The translations under genes were made by a program, and so were the position numbers. This document shows, piece by piece, positions 21,269 to 32,300 of a DNA stretch of 64,000 bases (the first letter of the stretch is position 1; every line of letters starts with the position of its first letter). The notes beneath the pieces were generated by a model, which saw only the letters and a list, made by a program, of their open reading frames with translations, was not told the origin of the DNA and ran no database searches. This DNA is from Emiliania huxleyi CCMP1516 (lineage: Eukaryota > Haptophyta > Isochrysidales > Noelaerhabdaceae): assembly GCF_000372725.1 (NCBI RefSeq), contig NW_005201298.1:254198-318197 (forward strand), in the 5' to 3' direction.

Positions 21269-21299
21269 TCGTGAAGGGGGAGCTGAGTCTCCTGAGACG

Positions 21300-21715
21300 A
21301 ACGTGTAAAGAAGAATTCAAGAAAAAGAACTCTCTCGCACAGCACACAGGTTCGAAGAAGAATTGTCCACAAAGAGAAAGGTCGCACACGGATTACAAGG
21401 GAGGGGCATCCAGTATGCATAATGCAATAACAACAAGCGTTCTGCATAATGCAATAACAACAAGCGTTCTTCGTTGTTGTTATAAAACAAACACACACCC
21501 GCGGGCCCGGGTAGTAAAAAAAGAAAGACAAACGCAATCGACGACGGCGGCGGACAGGATGAAACAGCAGGAGAGAGAACGACGAGAGTGAGAAGACCGC
21601 GAGGCGGCATGAAGCAATGATGGTCGCTGCGAGAATGGGCGAGAAGCTGTGGAGAGAGATAGCCTCCAGCAGCACCCCCCCCCCCCCCTCGGTGCACAAG
21701 TGATAGTGTCTCCGG
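21300..21715. repeat. Spacer with dispersed-repeat pieces
   Basis: It contains an AAGAATTC / CTCTCTCGCACAGCACACAG piece (21308-21350) of the family described at 61.25 kb. It also has a 27 bp direct tandem repeat with ATAATGCAATAACAACAAGC (about 21417-21470) and a fragment (21541-21655) related to 45.70-45.83 kb (GAGAGAACGACGAGAGTG, GACCGCGAGG). No gene is seen. Confidence 0.6.
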
Positions 21716-21716
21716 C

Positions 21717-24572
21717 TCACGCGTTCTCCGTTCGAGAGCTCCCCGAGAGCGACGCCAGGCCCGGGGCGCCGTCGAGGAGCGCCGCCCCACCTCCTCCCGC
21801 CTCACCTCCTCCCGCCCCACCTCCTCCCGCCCCACCTCCCGCCCCTGCTCCCGCCCCTGCTCCCGCTCCTCGCCCGGCCGGGAGGGAGGAGGATGCCTCC
21901 GGGCATGGAGGCGCCGCCGCCGCGTCTCGCCCCGCGCAAATGAGGGGCGAGGCGCGAGGCAGCGGCGGCGGCAGCATGGCGCAAGCGGCGAGGGGCGGCG
22001 AGAGGGAGAGCTGGAGAGGCAACTCGGCATTCGGCGAGGAGGAGAGGCGCGGGGAGAGGCGGGGCGAGAGGCGCGGGGAGAGGCGGGGAGAGAGGTGGGG
22101 AGAGAGGTGGGGAGAGAGGTGGGGAGAGAGGTGCGGGGAGAGGCGAGCTGATGGCGTCCCAAACGGCGGCTCGAACGCGCCGAAGGGAGGCGCGCTGCTG
22201 GTCGGCGAGCCGCCCGACCGGCCGCACGAGCCCGGCCGGCTGCACGAGCCCGACCGAGTGCCGCGCGCAACGCTGCTCGCCGCGCCGATCGAGATTGGGG
22301 CGGAGCCGCTGCCGCACTGCGGCGGCGTGGCGTGCGACGCCGTCGGGCGGGGAGGGCGGGCGGCGAAGCTCGGCGACGGCGCCGCGGAGAGCTGCGCGGG
22401 CGAGGCGGCGAGGGCGGCGGGCGAGTTGGCGGGAGGGTGGTGCGCTGGAGTGGCGGGGAGGGAGGAGAAGGTTCGGCGGAGGGAGTCGAGCTGCTCGGAA
22501 AAGTCGTCCACTGAGCGGGCGAGCGGCGAGGTGCCCAGCAGGTCGTCGGAGGGGTCGGGCCTGCTCACGAGTAGGGGTGAGTGATGGAGCGGTCGGACGG
22601 GAGAGAAGACTCGGGCCCTCGGTGGTGTGTGTTCCTCGAAAAGAGCTGCAGCGACGGCGCGTGCGATACCTCGAGAAGACACGAGGACGTGTCACCATCA
22701 TCACCGACGAGTCTCACTCTCATTCTCGTGCGAGCGCCTCGTCCAGGAAGGAGCCGAGCACAGCCTCGTGTCTCGTGGAGGCAGCCAGGCTGCCGCACTG
22801 CGACGCGCCTGCTGCGGCGGCGCCGCCGCCTCCCTCCGCCTCGCCCGCCTCGCCCGGCGCTCCTTCCTCGTCCATCAAGAAAGGGAGCTCGTCGAGCTGC
22901 CTAGCAGCAGCAGGACACGCCCGCACTCAACTTGCCATTCTTCCTCCGGAGCGGCGGCAGGGACGCTGATCCAGGCTGCCTCACGCCGCCAGAGAAGGAG
23001 GTGGAGCGGCGCCCGCCTGCCCGCCCGCCGTCCACGCTGCCCGCACCGGCGGCGGCCTCCAGCGCGCGCGGCGACCCCGCCACGCCCCCGCACGCCCCCG
23101 CCACGCCCCCGCACACACCGCCGAAGACGTCGATCACGGGCGGCGGCTCAGGCGCGCCGCGCCCAGAGGCGCAGAGTGCGGCGGCGGAGGGGGGTGCGGC
23201 GGAGGGGGAGGAGGTCACAGGCTTGGCCGAGGCGCTCGGCGGCCCCGCGGGGCTGGAGGCGAGCGAGCAGTCGGCGGCGGCGGCGGCGTTGCTGCTGCTG
23301 CCGCCGCCGGCGGCGGCGGCGGCGCTGCTGGCGGCGGCGCTGCTGGCGGCGGCGGCAGTGTGCGGCGCGTGCATGGAGGCGGCGGCGTGGATGGCGGCGA
23401 GTTCGGCGTTGGAGGAGCCTACGAGCTGGGCAGGCCAGCCTCAGGGAGCGGTGCCTCGTGCAGAGTGTTCGGAGCACCGCGTGGGTAGTAGCGAGGTAGT
23501 GGCGAGGTAGTAGGGAGGCGAGTACAGCGGACTGCGTGGTCTCGCGAGCGGCAGTGTGGAGACGAGGAGGAGGAGGCGGTGTTGGGGCTTCTAGGGTGCG
23601 AGAGGAGCCTCCGCTGAGCTCCGCGAGTGTGAAGGGCGAGCCAGGCCCTCCCTCTGCGGGAGAGTGCCGGGCAAGCGGGCCGGTTCCATGGCCGCTGGAG
23701 GAGGGCGGCGGCACGACCGGCACCGGTGGAGACGGCGCGTGCGGCGCCGAGGCGGGGCGAGGGAGGAGGCCGAAGCGAGGGTTGGAGCCGTCTGCGCCGA
23801 GGGCGGCCTCGTCGAGCGTGGCGACGGCGGGCGGCTGCCTCGCCCCCTCCGTCGGCAGGTAGTTTGCGATGAGCGCCGCGCTCATCATCCGATCGGAGGA
23901 GCAGCGGACGGCGGCAGCGGCCGGCCGAGCAGTGCGGGTGAAGAGGGAGGGGGGGCGGTACGAGACGGCAATGCGGAGCTTGCCGTGGGTGGAGTCGGGA
24001 GGCGAAAAGGCGTGCTGCTGCGGGCTCACCCCCGCCGCAAAGTCGAGCGGCGCCGCCTCGGGGCTGGCCTCGGAGCTGCGTCCGCCGTGCGGCCCGCCGA
24101 TGCAGACGCGGAAGCCGAGCGCTGGCGCGTCGGAGGCGTGTCCGAGGCGGCCGAGGGAGGAGGCGAGGCGGTGGGCGGGCATGAGGCGGAGGAAGGCGGC
24201 GAGCGAGCGGAGCAGCACCATGAACCGCTTGTAAAACGTCGGCCACCCGATCGCCTCCGGCGCGTGCGGTGCCGGCTCGTAGCGCAGTGTCCACCGCTCG
24301 AGAAGCACGAGATTAGGCTCGTTGGGCTGGGCGCCGACGGCAGCGCGCACCGCGGAGGAGGACGTGTCGATGAAGATGTCGAGCTGGAGCGGCTGCGAGA
24401 TGCGCTGCTTCCACCCCTCGAGCCGGTCACGGACGCAAGCGACCTCCTCCGACTCGAGGTTGAACCAGTGGTTTGGAGTGCCGCGTCCGAGAGGCACACG
24501 CGCACGCAGGACGAGCTCGAGCGTCTTCTGGACGCAGTTTCGCACAACGAGCTGCAGCTTCTGCGCCTCCAT
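21717..24572 (-). CDS. ATG13: Autophagy-related protein 13 (HORMA-domain ATG1-complex subunit)
   Basis: The N-terminal exon matches the ATG13 HORMA domain: QKTLELVLRARVPLGR, NHWFNLESEEV, LVLLERWTLRYEP, FYKRFMVLLRSLAAFLRLMP and HGKLRIAVSYRPP. ATG13 recruits and activates the ATG1/ULK kinase at the start of autophagy in the cytosol. The rest is long, disordered and Pro/Ala/Ser-rich, as in all ATG13s. Conserved islands lie on separate exons: LDELPFLMDEEG (about 22890) and DLLGTSPLARSVDDFSEQLD (about 22560). The stop is at 21717-21719. The start at 24572 (MEAQKLQLVV) fits family length; the frame is open further upstream. Exon borders in the Pro-rich part (21.8-23.5 kb) are uncertain, and the dense GCC/CTCCC repeats there may be length-variable. 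Confidence 0.85.
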
Positions 24573-24661
24573 GCGCGCGGCCGGCCACAAGGGCGGGCGG
24601 GCAGGGCTTAGCGGGATGAGGCGCACGGTTTTCTTTTTCCACGGCCTCCCACCCCACCGCC

Positions 24662-24710
<49 letters not shown>
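24662..24710. repeat. (GA)n microsatellite upstream of ATG13
   Basis: About 24 GA dinucleotides, bracketed by related GAGGCGGTGG pieces on the minus strand. It may sit in a 5' UTR intron of ATG13. Confidence 0.8.
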
Positions 24711-24712
<2 letters not shown>

Positions 24713-24819
24713 ACCGCCTCCTTCTCCACCGCCTCTATTCGGTCAACCTCGCGGCGCATGCGGAAGCTGCTCGACAGGCGACTTCATTGCGATGATTCAC
24801 GAGAAAACTCCCTCGCAGG

Positions 24820-25700
24820 GGGGAAAAGATATTAACAATGAAGGCGCTCTCAAAAAGACTGCACTCCAAGTGCTCCAAGTGCTCCAAAAAGAATTTTACG
24901 AAAGAACTCTCTCGAAAAAAGAATTTTTCATGACGCGGCTCCGTAGCTTGTCCGGCGGCTAGCGCATCACACACCTCTCCTTAAAATCCCTGTGTGGTGG
25001 CGGCGTGCCGTCCTCCCATCCCTCCCTTGGTTGTCCGTTTTCTTTCTTTCGCTCGGCGGGAGCTCCGCCGCCACCAACGCCGAAGCACGCCGACGCGCCA
25101 AGGTCTCGTCCGACGCAGCGCGCAAGGCGGCGTTCCACGCCCGCGGCTCGCAATACTTCATCTCGAGCCCCGGCGTCAGATACTCCTACGAGTGGCTCCG
25201 CCCCTGGGCCAATAACGAGGCAGCCAAAGCTGTCGACGCCGAGTTCGGCAGCCGATTCGCCTTAGTTACAACTGAAGGAGGGGGCGCGGCTCGGAGATGG
25301 CAAGGCACGGCGAGGGCAAACGTGCGCGGCTATTATGACGCTTTTAGGGGCTCCAAAATCTCCTTTTCAGTGGTAAGCGCCACCTGGCACCTCGCGCCGT
25401 GCCCCCCAGCCGCGTGTGCGATCGCCCACGGATCCGGGGCGGGGGATGGGAGCCCGAAACGTCCACGCGCAAGTATGCTCGGAGGCTCGTCAGAATGGTT
25501 TTTCAAGCGTTGTGACTTGTGTCATCGTGCCACAAAACGACCCCTGGAATTGCGACTCGCCGCTCGTTTCCTCTCCCGCTGTGATTCTGTTGCGTGTGTG
25601 GAGAAGTTTACCTTACCTTACCTTACCTTTTACGACTACGTATGGCGTTTGAGCGCGCGCTCTATAGTCTCGAGAGTGTAAGGCGTTATAGTCGCTCACT
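24820..25700 (+). repeat. Dispersed-repeat cluster with a 229-codon open frame
   Basis: The piece 24957-25050 (GCTAGCGCATCACACACCTC, then CTTAAAATCCCTGTGTGGTG and CGTCCTCCCATCCCTCCC) is shared with 45863-45960 and 63090-63135, and is inverted at 27890-27985. The open frame 24992-25681 begins in it and continues with SSAATNAEARRRAKVSSDAA and SYEWLRPWANNEAAKAVDAE, which I do not recognise. At 25590-25640 a TTTACCTTACCTTACCTTAC piece recurs near 63165. This looks like a mobile-element remnant, not a host gene. Confidence 0.5.
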
Positions 25701-25753
25701 GACAGCCTCAGGTGGCACACTCTCCCAAAATTGCCAGCGAGGGCCGCCGGCAC

Positions 25754-27593
25754 TCACTGACTCGGTCCCAGCGGCGCCAGCCAAGGGGAGAGATGCCCCT
25801 CCGCCATCTCCCAGACGCGGCGGCCAAACGCCTCGTCGCGGGCGGCGGGCGCGCACGCGACGGGCGCGCACCGCTCGAGGTAGGCGCCGCGCAGCGATGA
25901 GACCTGTTCACAGCCAGCGGCGTGAAGAGACGCCGTTTACAGCAGTCTGGCAGTGTCTAGGAAGGAGACGTCGTCGCTGCCGGCAAAGACGACTGTCTAG
26001 GAAGTGTCTAGGAAGTGTCTAGAGGTGTCTAGGAAGCGTCTAGGGGCGGGGAGGAGACGTTGTCGCTGCCGGCGGCGAAGACGGTCGTCGCGGCCCCGTC
26101 GGCGAGGGGCGGCTGGAGGAAGCGGAAGAGGGGCGAGGCGACGGCGTAGAGCAACCGGACGGGCGCGGGGAAGTTGCGAGTGACGTCGGTGAGTGCGTTG
26201 GCCTAAGACTTGTCCTCAGGCTGACTGGACCAGCCCTCCCTCCTCGCGTCACGGCGGTGAGGGCGCCGGCCGGGTGCAAGCTCACACACACCACGCCGCT
26301 CGCGCCCTCGCGCCGCTGCAGCTCCGCCGTCAGGGCGACCTACTCCCGGCGCGACCTCGGCGCGTTCTCGGCGTGCTCCCGCGCGTCTGCAGCTCAGCAG
26401 TCCGGGCCCGGCCTGCGCGAGCTTTGAGCGCGCGTACGCGGGGAAGAGCGAGTAGGAGGCCTCGCTCATCGGGTCGGCGAGCAAGGTGGCGGGGTCTCCG
26501 TAGTGGTGCAGACAGGAGGCGACCTGCGAGCATGGGCTCGGGCGATCTCGGGAGATCTCGGGCGATCTCGGGAGAACTCGGGTGATCTGAGGTCATCCCC
26601 GGGTGATCCCGGGAGATCTCGGGAGATCTCGGGAGATCTCGGGAGATCTCGGGAGATCTCGGAAGATCTCGGGTCCGTGGCGGCGACCGAGACGACGCGG
26701 CCTCGCGAGCGGCGCAGCAGCGGCAGCAGCAGGCGGGCGAGGAGGTGGTGGCCTAAGGTCATCAGCTCGCTGAGAACTCATCGACTAGTTCATACGCAGC
26801 AGCAGCAGGGCGAGAGAGGTCGTGGCCGAGGGCGTGGCAGGCGAGGTTGGCTTCCCAGCCGTCGCGCGTCACACGCCTCTCTGGGTGCATCGCCCCCGCG
26901 TTGCAGATGAGCGCGTCGCACCTCCCGCCGGTAGCGAGGAGCTGCGCGGCGAAGGCTCGCACGGAGGCGCAGCTCTCCAGGTCGAGAGCGAGGAAGAGCG
27001 CGCGTTCGGGCGGCGCACCCGAGGCGCTGCAGGCGGCGCGGCACGCGGCGCGGCCTCGGGCCTGCTCAGCAAAGTAGCTCGTTGATGGACACACAGCTTG
27101 CAAGGCGGCGAGGCAGCGCGCCTCGCTGCGGCAGGCCAATATAACACATAATAAATGTAATATAGCGCGCCTCGCTGCGGCAGGCAAAGATGACTGTCGC
27201 GCCGCGCTCCAGCAGCTGCTCCGCCGTCGCGAGCCCGAGGCCGGCGGAGCTGCCCGTCACCACGACTGTACGGCCAGTGAGTGGCGGAAGCGGAGGCAGA
27301 GGGATGCGGACGAGCAGGCGGTGGGTCGCGAGGCAGGCGAGCCCACCCGCGGCGCCCAGCAGGGCCTCGTGCCCAACTGCGGCCGGCGCCACACGAGAGA
27401 GGTACAGCAACGAGCCCGTGGCCACGACGGCGACCGCGGCCCGCCTGGCGCCGGCCTCGCCCGAGACGGCGCTAAGCAGGAAGACGCCCAGCGCGTAGAG
27501 AAATGCGAGGAGGCAGGCGGCTGCTGCTGGCTTCGCGGCGACGCCGAAGAACGTCACGGCGAGGGCGAGGGCAACGACGAAGTCGAGCTGCAT
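25754..27593 (-). CDS. Membrane-anchored short-chain dehydrogenase (retinol-dehydrogenase-like)
   Basis: About four hydrophobic helices come first (MQLDFVVALALAVTFFGVAA onward). A classic NAD(P) Rossmann fold follows: VVVTGSSAGLGLATAE, the Arg motif FACRSE, DLESCASVRAFAAQ, the CNAGAM motif and NLACHALGH. The catalytic Tyr-x3-Lys is FPAYARSKLAQ. After it come GVVCVSLHPAGAL, a VTRNFPAPVRLLYAV exon and a last exon ending APLGPSQ with its stop at 25754-25756. The order fits WWOX/RDH-type SDRs reducing or oxidising lipid alcohols or ketones at a membrane. At least seven introns are present, several with exon duplications: GCCTGCCGCAGCGAGGCGCG at about 27115 and 27163, CCTCGGCCACGACCTC near 26.75-26.83 kb, and the GCCCTCACCGCCGTGACGCG region. 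Substrate unknown. Confidence 0.83.
25965..26045. repeat. 11 bp array, unit GTGTCTAGGAA, in the SDR gene
   Basis: About five units inside the last intron of the dehydrogenase gene. The pieces GACGTCGTCGCTGCCGGC and GACGTTGTCGCTGCCGGC lie on the two sides. Confidence 0.85.
26528..26680. repeat. 11 bp array, unit GATCTCGGGAG, in the SDR gene
   Basis: About thirteen units with GATCTCGGGCG and GATCCCGGG variants, between the exon ending VVSVAATDP and the exon with the catalytic Tyr-Lys. Confidence 0.88.
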
Positions 27594-27599
27594 CGGTCG

Positions 27600-28310
27600 G
27601 GCAAGGCTGGGGAGAATTTTACCATGCAAGCCCTATCACAGCAGACTGGCTCGGACTGGAGGACCACTGGAGAAGTGGATTCGGGCCTGGAACAAAGAAT
27701 TCTTTACCTAGGTGGATATCATTTGGTGGCCGCGTTGGGTAGCGAGGATTGGTGTGACGCGATCCACGCAGGCGTGTTTTCTGACGGCCGACCGTCAGTG
27801 CACGGAGTTGCCCCTTCTCCGACTGCCCCGGCTAGTTCCCGAGGTCGCGCGGGGCTGACCCCTGGCCCTGCGTCCCCCAAAAGAAAGAAAGAAAAGAGAC
27901 AACCCAAGGGAGGGATGGGAGGACGGCACGCCGCCACCACACAGGGATTTTAAGGAGAGGTGTGTGGTGCGCTAGCCGTCGCCCACCTGCGTCCCCCAAA
28001 GAATTCATCGAGGCCAAGTAAATTTCTCGCTCGACATTAGGCACGGGACTGGCGCGCACTGGCCCTAACACAGGTAAAGAATTCGTGCTGATCTAAAGAC
28101 GGTTTTTCATTCGCGAGCGTGTGTCCCCCTGGAGCCTGGTGTCCCCGCTCGCGCCGCATGGCGCCTTAGCCCTTCGTACACATGCGGCCCGCATTTATGG
28201 CTTCGACGCGATAAAGAGTCGGGTACAACCATAAACTACGCTGAGTCTCGAACATCAATGTCCCACCCCGGCTCCGACCCGCACGGCGGCACGCCCACGA
28301 GCCTGGACTA
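27600..28310. repeat. Spacer with inverted copies of dispersed repeats
   Basis: 27890-27985 is an inverted copy of the CTCCTTAAAATCCCTGTGTG repeat. 28030-28090 (GGCACGGGACTGGCGCGCAC, TAACACAGG, AAAGAATTC) matches 61250-61300. 27700-27760 (GGTGGATATCATTTGGTGGC) resembles 63000-63025. No host gene is seen between the dehydrogenase and TIC20. Confidence 0.6.
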
Positions 28311-28315
28311 CGCGC

Positions 28316-28975
28316 TTAAAACGGGCCGATTTGCAAGCCCGCCGCCTCGGAGATGACAGGCACCTGGTCGGGCAGTTCGCCGCGCGCGTTCGAGTAGAGC
28401 GCGTAGGTGACGACCAGCGCCATCGTGTAAAAGACAAAGTTTGAGCCGAGGATGGCGACGGAAGAAGGGACCATCCCGGCGGCGCCCGAGAAGAGCGACG
28501 GGATGATGAGCAGGATGTCGAGGACGAGGGCCTGCTGGATGTTGAAGCGCACGAAGCGCGAGAGGCCCGAGTCGGGGCGCGTGAAGAAGGAGAGCCCGAT
28601 GAAGAAGATGATGCCGGAGAAGGGCAGCGAGTTGAAGGCGACCACGAGCGGCAGCACCGCCTCCGCAAAGCCGACGCCGCCGGGCACGTTGTTGAAGACG
28701 TACAGCCCGTACTGGAAGCCGTCCAGGAAGGGAAGCACGTACGGCAGCGTCGCAAACACACGCTCCACCGCCGGTGGCTCTCCCGACATGCGCGCCGCCG
28801 CTCGCGGCGGAGCGGCAGCAGCGGCTCTGCACCTGGCCAGCGGCGCCGTGCTCGAGCCCGGCGTGCGGGCAAAGGACGCAGCGCTGCGGGAAAAGGAGGC
28901 AGCGCTGCGGGAAAAGTGCGACGGCGAGAAGGCCACGCTGAGCGAGCACAGCGCAGCGTGAGCGAGCGCCATATG
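28316..28975 (-). CDS. TIC20: Tic20-family plastid inner-envelope import protein
   Basis: The mature part has the Tic20/Ycf60 pattern: VFATLPYVLPFLDGFQYG, SLPFSGIIFFIGLSFF, SRFVRFNIQQALVLDILLI and two further hydrophobic helices, giving four membrane spans. Tic20 forms the protein channel of the plastid inner envelope. The start at 28975 gives a signal-peptide-like leader (MALAHAALCSLSVAFSP), then a Ser/Arg/Ala-rich transit-peptide-like stretch with an internal SAASFSR repeat. That is the bipartite presequence expected in algae with secondary plastids. It appears intronless, stop at 28316-28318. An open frame extends upstream to 29071 but adds nothing conserved. This gene is the main evidence that the organism is photosynthetic or plastid-bearing. 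Confidence 0.87.
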   Translation of the reverse strand, partial: HMALAHAALCSLSVAFSPSHFSRSAASFSRSAASFARTPGSSTAPLARCRAAAAAPPRAAARMSGEPPAVERVFATLPYVLPFLDGFQYGLYVFNNVPGGVGFAEAVLPLVVAFNSLPFSGIIFFIGLSFFTRPDSGLSRFVRFNIQQALVLDILLIIPSLFSGAAGMVPSSVAILGSNFVFYTMALVVTYALYSNARGELPDQVPVISEAAGLQIGPF

Positions 28976-29332
28976 CCAAGGCAGAGAAAAAGCTGCCCGC
29001 CTTGACCCAACATAGAGGGCGTTGTGTAGCCTAGCTTTTGGGTAAAATAAAAAAGCTGCGGTAAGATTCAATCATCGAAATAATCGAAATCGAAAATATA
29101 AAAGTCCCAGTGGTTTCTTCCCGTGCTAACCTTGGCCTCCTGTGTGGTCCGCCACTGTCGGCAAGTGGCTCAAGCTCGGCCGCGGGCTGCTGCAGGCTTC
29201 CGCGTCGCCGCCGGATGTCCGGCCTACGCGTGCGCACGCCCAAGAAGGCGCGCGCGCGCCCTCCAGTGCCGCTGCCACGCTGCCGACCGCGCGCGGGCCT
29301 CGGTCGCTCACCGCCGCCCGCCCTCTCCCGCA

Positions 29333-32300
29333 GGCAAAGGACAACTACGACGAGGCGATCGAGGAGTACGAGCGGGAGCAGAACCCCAAGGCGATCAAGA
29401 ATCGCGTGCGCAAGGCGCAAAAGGCGGCGGAGCAGGCGCTCGTGACGGGCGACAAGATGGCGCGCTGCGGCGCGGCGCTCAAGCTGCTCGGCTTGCGCGA
29501 CGACGCGTACTGGTTCCAGGAGCCGGTGCCGGTGGGCGAGGTGCCCGACTACCTGGACATCGTCGAGGAGCCGATGGACTTCCGCACCATCGCCGGCCGC
29601 CTCGCCGGCGGCGAGTACGGCGACGACGCGCTCGCGTTTGCGTCGGACGTGCGGAAGGTCTTTACGAACGCCGTCAAGTACAACTGGTCGCCCGACCACC
29701 CGTGCAACATCGCTGCGCGGGCGGGGCTGCGCGAGTTCGAGCAGCTCTTCGCGCGCGCGAACGGCAACGGCTCCGCCCCCAAGCCGCCCCCGCCCGCCGC
29801 CCAGCCGCACAAGAAGCGCCACCGCGATGGCGGAGGAGGAGCCGTGGCCGGCAGCAGCAGCGGCGCGTCGGCGGCGGCGGTCGTCGGCGGCGGCGGCGGG
29901 GCGTCGGCGGCGGGCGGGGGCGGAGGCGGAGGGGGCGTCAAGCGTGCGCGCATGCGCGGCTCTGCCTCCGAGGCTGGCTCGGCGGACAGAGACCGCGAGC
30001 CGACCGGGCGCCGTCCACGAACCTTCTCGGAACCTTCCGGTAGGCTGGGTCGGCGGACAGAGACCGCGAGCTCATCGCGGGTCTGGGCGAGTACCTCGTG
30101 TCGTGCGGCGGCGCGGAGGGGCTGGTGGACGGCTGGTACACCCGGACGGAGGTCCGCAAGGGAGGGGGCACGGCCGGCACGTTCGACACGTACTTCTTCA
30201 CGCCCGCCGGGAAGCGCTTCCGATCTCGCGCCGAGATCGCGCGGTTCTTCCAGCTCGAGGCGGCGCCGGCGAAGTCTGCCAAGTCGCAGGACGCCGAGGA
30301 GAGGAAGGCGCTGAAGAGCGCCGAGCGCGAGGCGAAGAAGCAGCAGAAGGAGGAAGCTGCGGCGGCGCGCCAGGCGCAGCTCGACGCGGAGAGGGCGCTG
30401 CGAGAGCGGTGCGCAGTCCGCCGGCGAGGCGCTGTTGGCTGGTCAGTGTGGGTAGCGGCGCATTGTGAATGAACAGGTACCCCGTCCCCGACGAGCGGCT
30501 GGCGGAGGAGGAGCCGCACGAGCCTCCTCTCGGCCCTCGCCCGACACCGCTGCCAGCAGGAACCGGCGCCGTGCCCGCCTCGGCTGTCGGCGACTTGCTG
30601 CAGGAGACGCGTCCCAGTCCGCTCCCCAGACACCGGGCAGGCCCTTCCCCAGACACCGGACAGGCCCTTCCCCAGACACCGGGCAGTCCCTTCCCCAGAC
30701 ACCGGACAGGCCCTTCCCCAGACACCGGACAGGCCCTTCCCCAGACACCGGGCAGGCCCTTCCCCAGACACCGGACAGGCCCTTCCCCAGACACCGGACA
30801 GGCCCTTCCCCAGACACCGGACAGGCCCTTGCCCAGACACCGGACAGCCCTCTCGGCCTGCTGCAGGTTTGCGACTTCCTGCGCGCACTCGGCCCCCAGC
30901 TGCAGCTGCCCTCGTACTCGCCTTCGGAGCTCGCGGCGGCACTGGTCGCGTCGGAGGGCGAGGCTGATGAATAGCTGAGTAACAGCTGAGTAACAGCCAG
31001 CGAATTAATGACAGGTCGAGTCGGAGGGCGAGCCGAACCCGAAGCTCGCTGACCTGACGCAGGCTTGCACTCTTGTGTGGTAGGACAGTGTATTGCAGCA
31101 TCTCATAGCCGGCTTGGCGCAGGCTTGCACTCTGCCTTGCAGCAGCGATCATAGCTGGCCGGCCTGCCGCAGGCGCTGCTGCAGCTCGTGCTGACCGACA
31201 AGTCGCTCGGCGAGTGGTGGGGCGTGCGGGAGGCGCCGAACGGGCCAAAGGCGGCCTTTGCGAGGGCGTCGTCCGACTCGAAGAAGGTCAAGTGGTGGGA
31301 GGCGGACGCGAAGCCGCTGCTCAAGGTCGACCTCGAGGCGATCCTCGCGTCGAGCGAGCCGACGTCGCGCACTCGCCGCTGGGTGGCGCAGCTCGAGACG
31401 GTTGCTCCGATGCGCACAAACACCGGCGTCCCGATCCGGCAAGCGCTGGTTGCGGCGAGGGCCATCTCCTCCGACGGCGAGGTGCGGAGGTACCTCGACC
31501 GCGCAATCTCGCACTGGAAGGGCAACGCCGCGGGCACGACAAAGTTCGCCGCTCTTTGGCTCGCGGCCCAGGTCCGGCGGAGCCGGCCGCAGATCTTCAC
31601 GGCGGAGGGGATGGCGGCGGTCGAGGCGGAGGAGGACGGCGGCGTGGACACGTCCTTGGACACGTCCGAGGACGTGCCCCCGCCCGAGGAGGAGGAGGAC
31701 GGCGCCTCGGAGCTCGCGCCGTCGGAGGTTGCTAATTAATATTAATTAGCTATTAATTAGCCTCGGAGCTCGCGCCGTCGGAGGTTGCTCCGTCGGAGTT
31801 AATTAATAGCTCATTTTTAGCTCTGTGATCGTTAGTAGCTCATTGCTTGATTACAGGCTGCTCCTTCGGAGCTAATTAATAGCTCATTACTAGCTCATTG
31901 ATCGCTCATTACTAGCTCACTGCTTGATTACAGGCTGCTCCGTCGGAGCTAATTGATAGCTCATTACTAGCTCATTGATCGCTCGTTAGTAGCTCATTGC
32001 TTGATTACAGGCTGCCCCCTCGGAGCTAGTTGATAGCTCATTACTAGCTCATTGATCGCTCATTAGTAGCTCATTGCTTGATTACAGGCTGCCCCCTCGG
32101 AGCTAGTTGATAGCTCATTACTAGCTCATTAATCGCTCATTATAGTTCATTGCTTGATTACAGGCTGCCCCCTCGGAGCTGCCGGACGAGCTCGAGGAGG
32201 AGGACAAGGGCGAGGAGGGCGAGGCGGGCGGCGAGGAGGGCGACGAGGGCGACGAGGGCGGCGAGGAGATCCAGGCGACCGACGAGATCGACGGGCGGCT

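Noticed and set aside
23664-24611. 315-codon plus-strand ORF
   Set aside because: Antisense of the ATG13 HORMA exon, which has clear family motifs on the minus strand.
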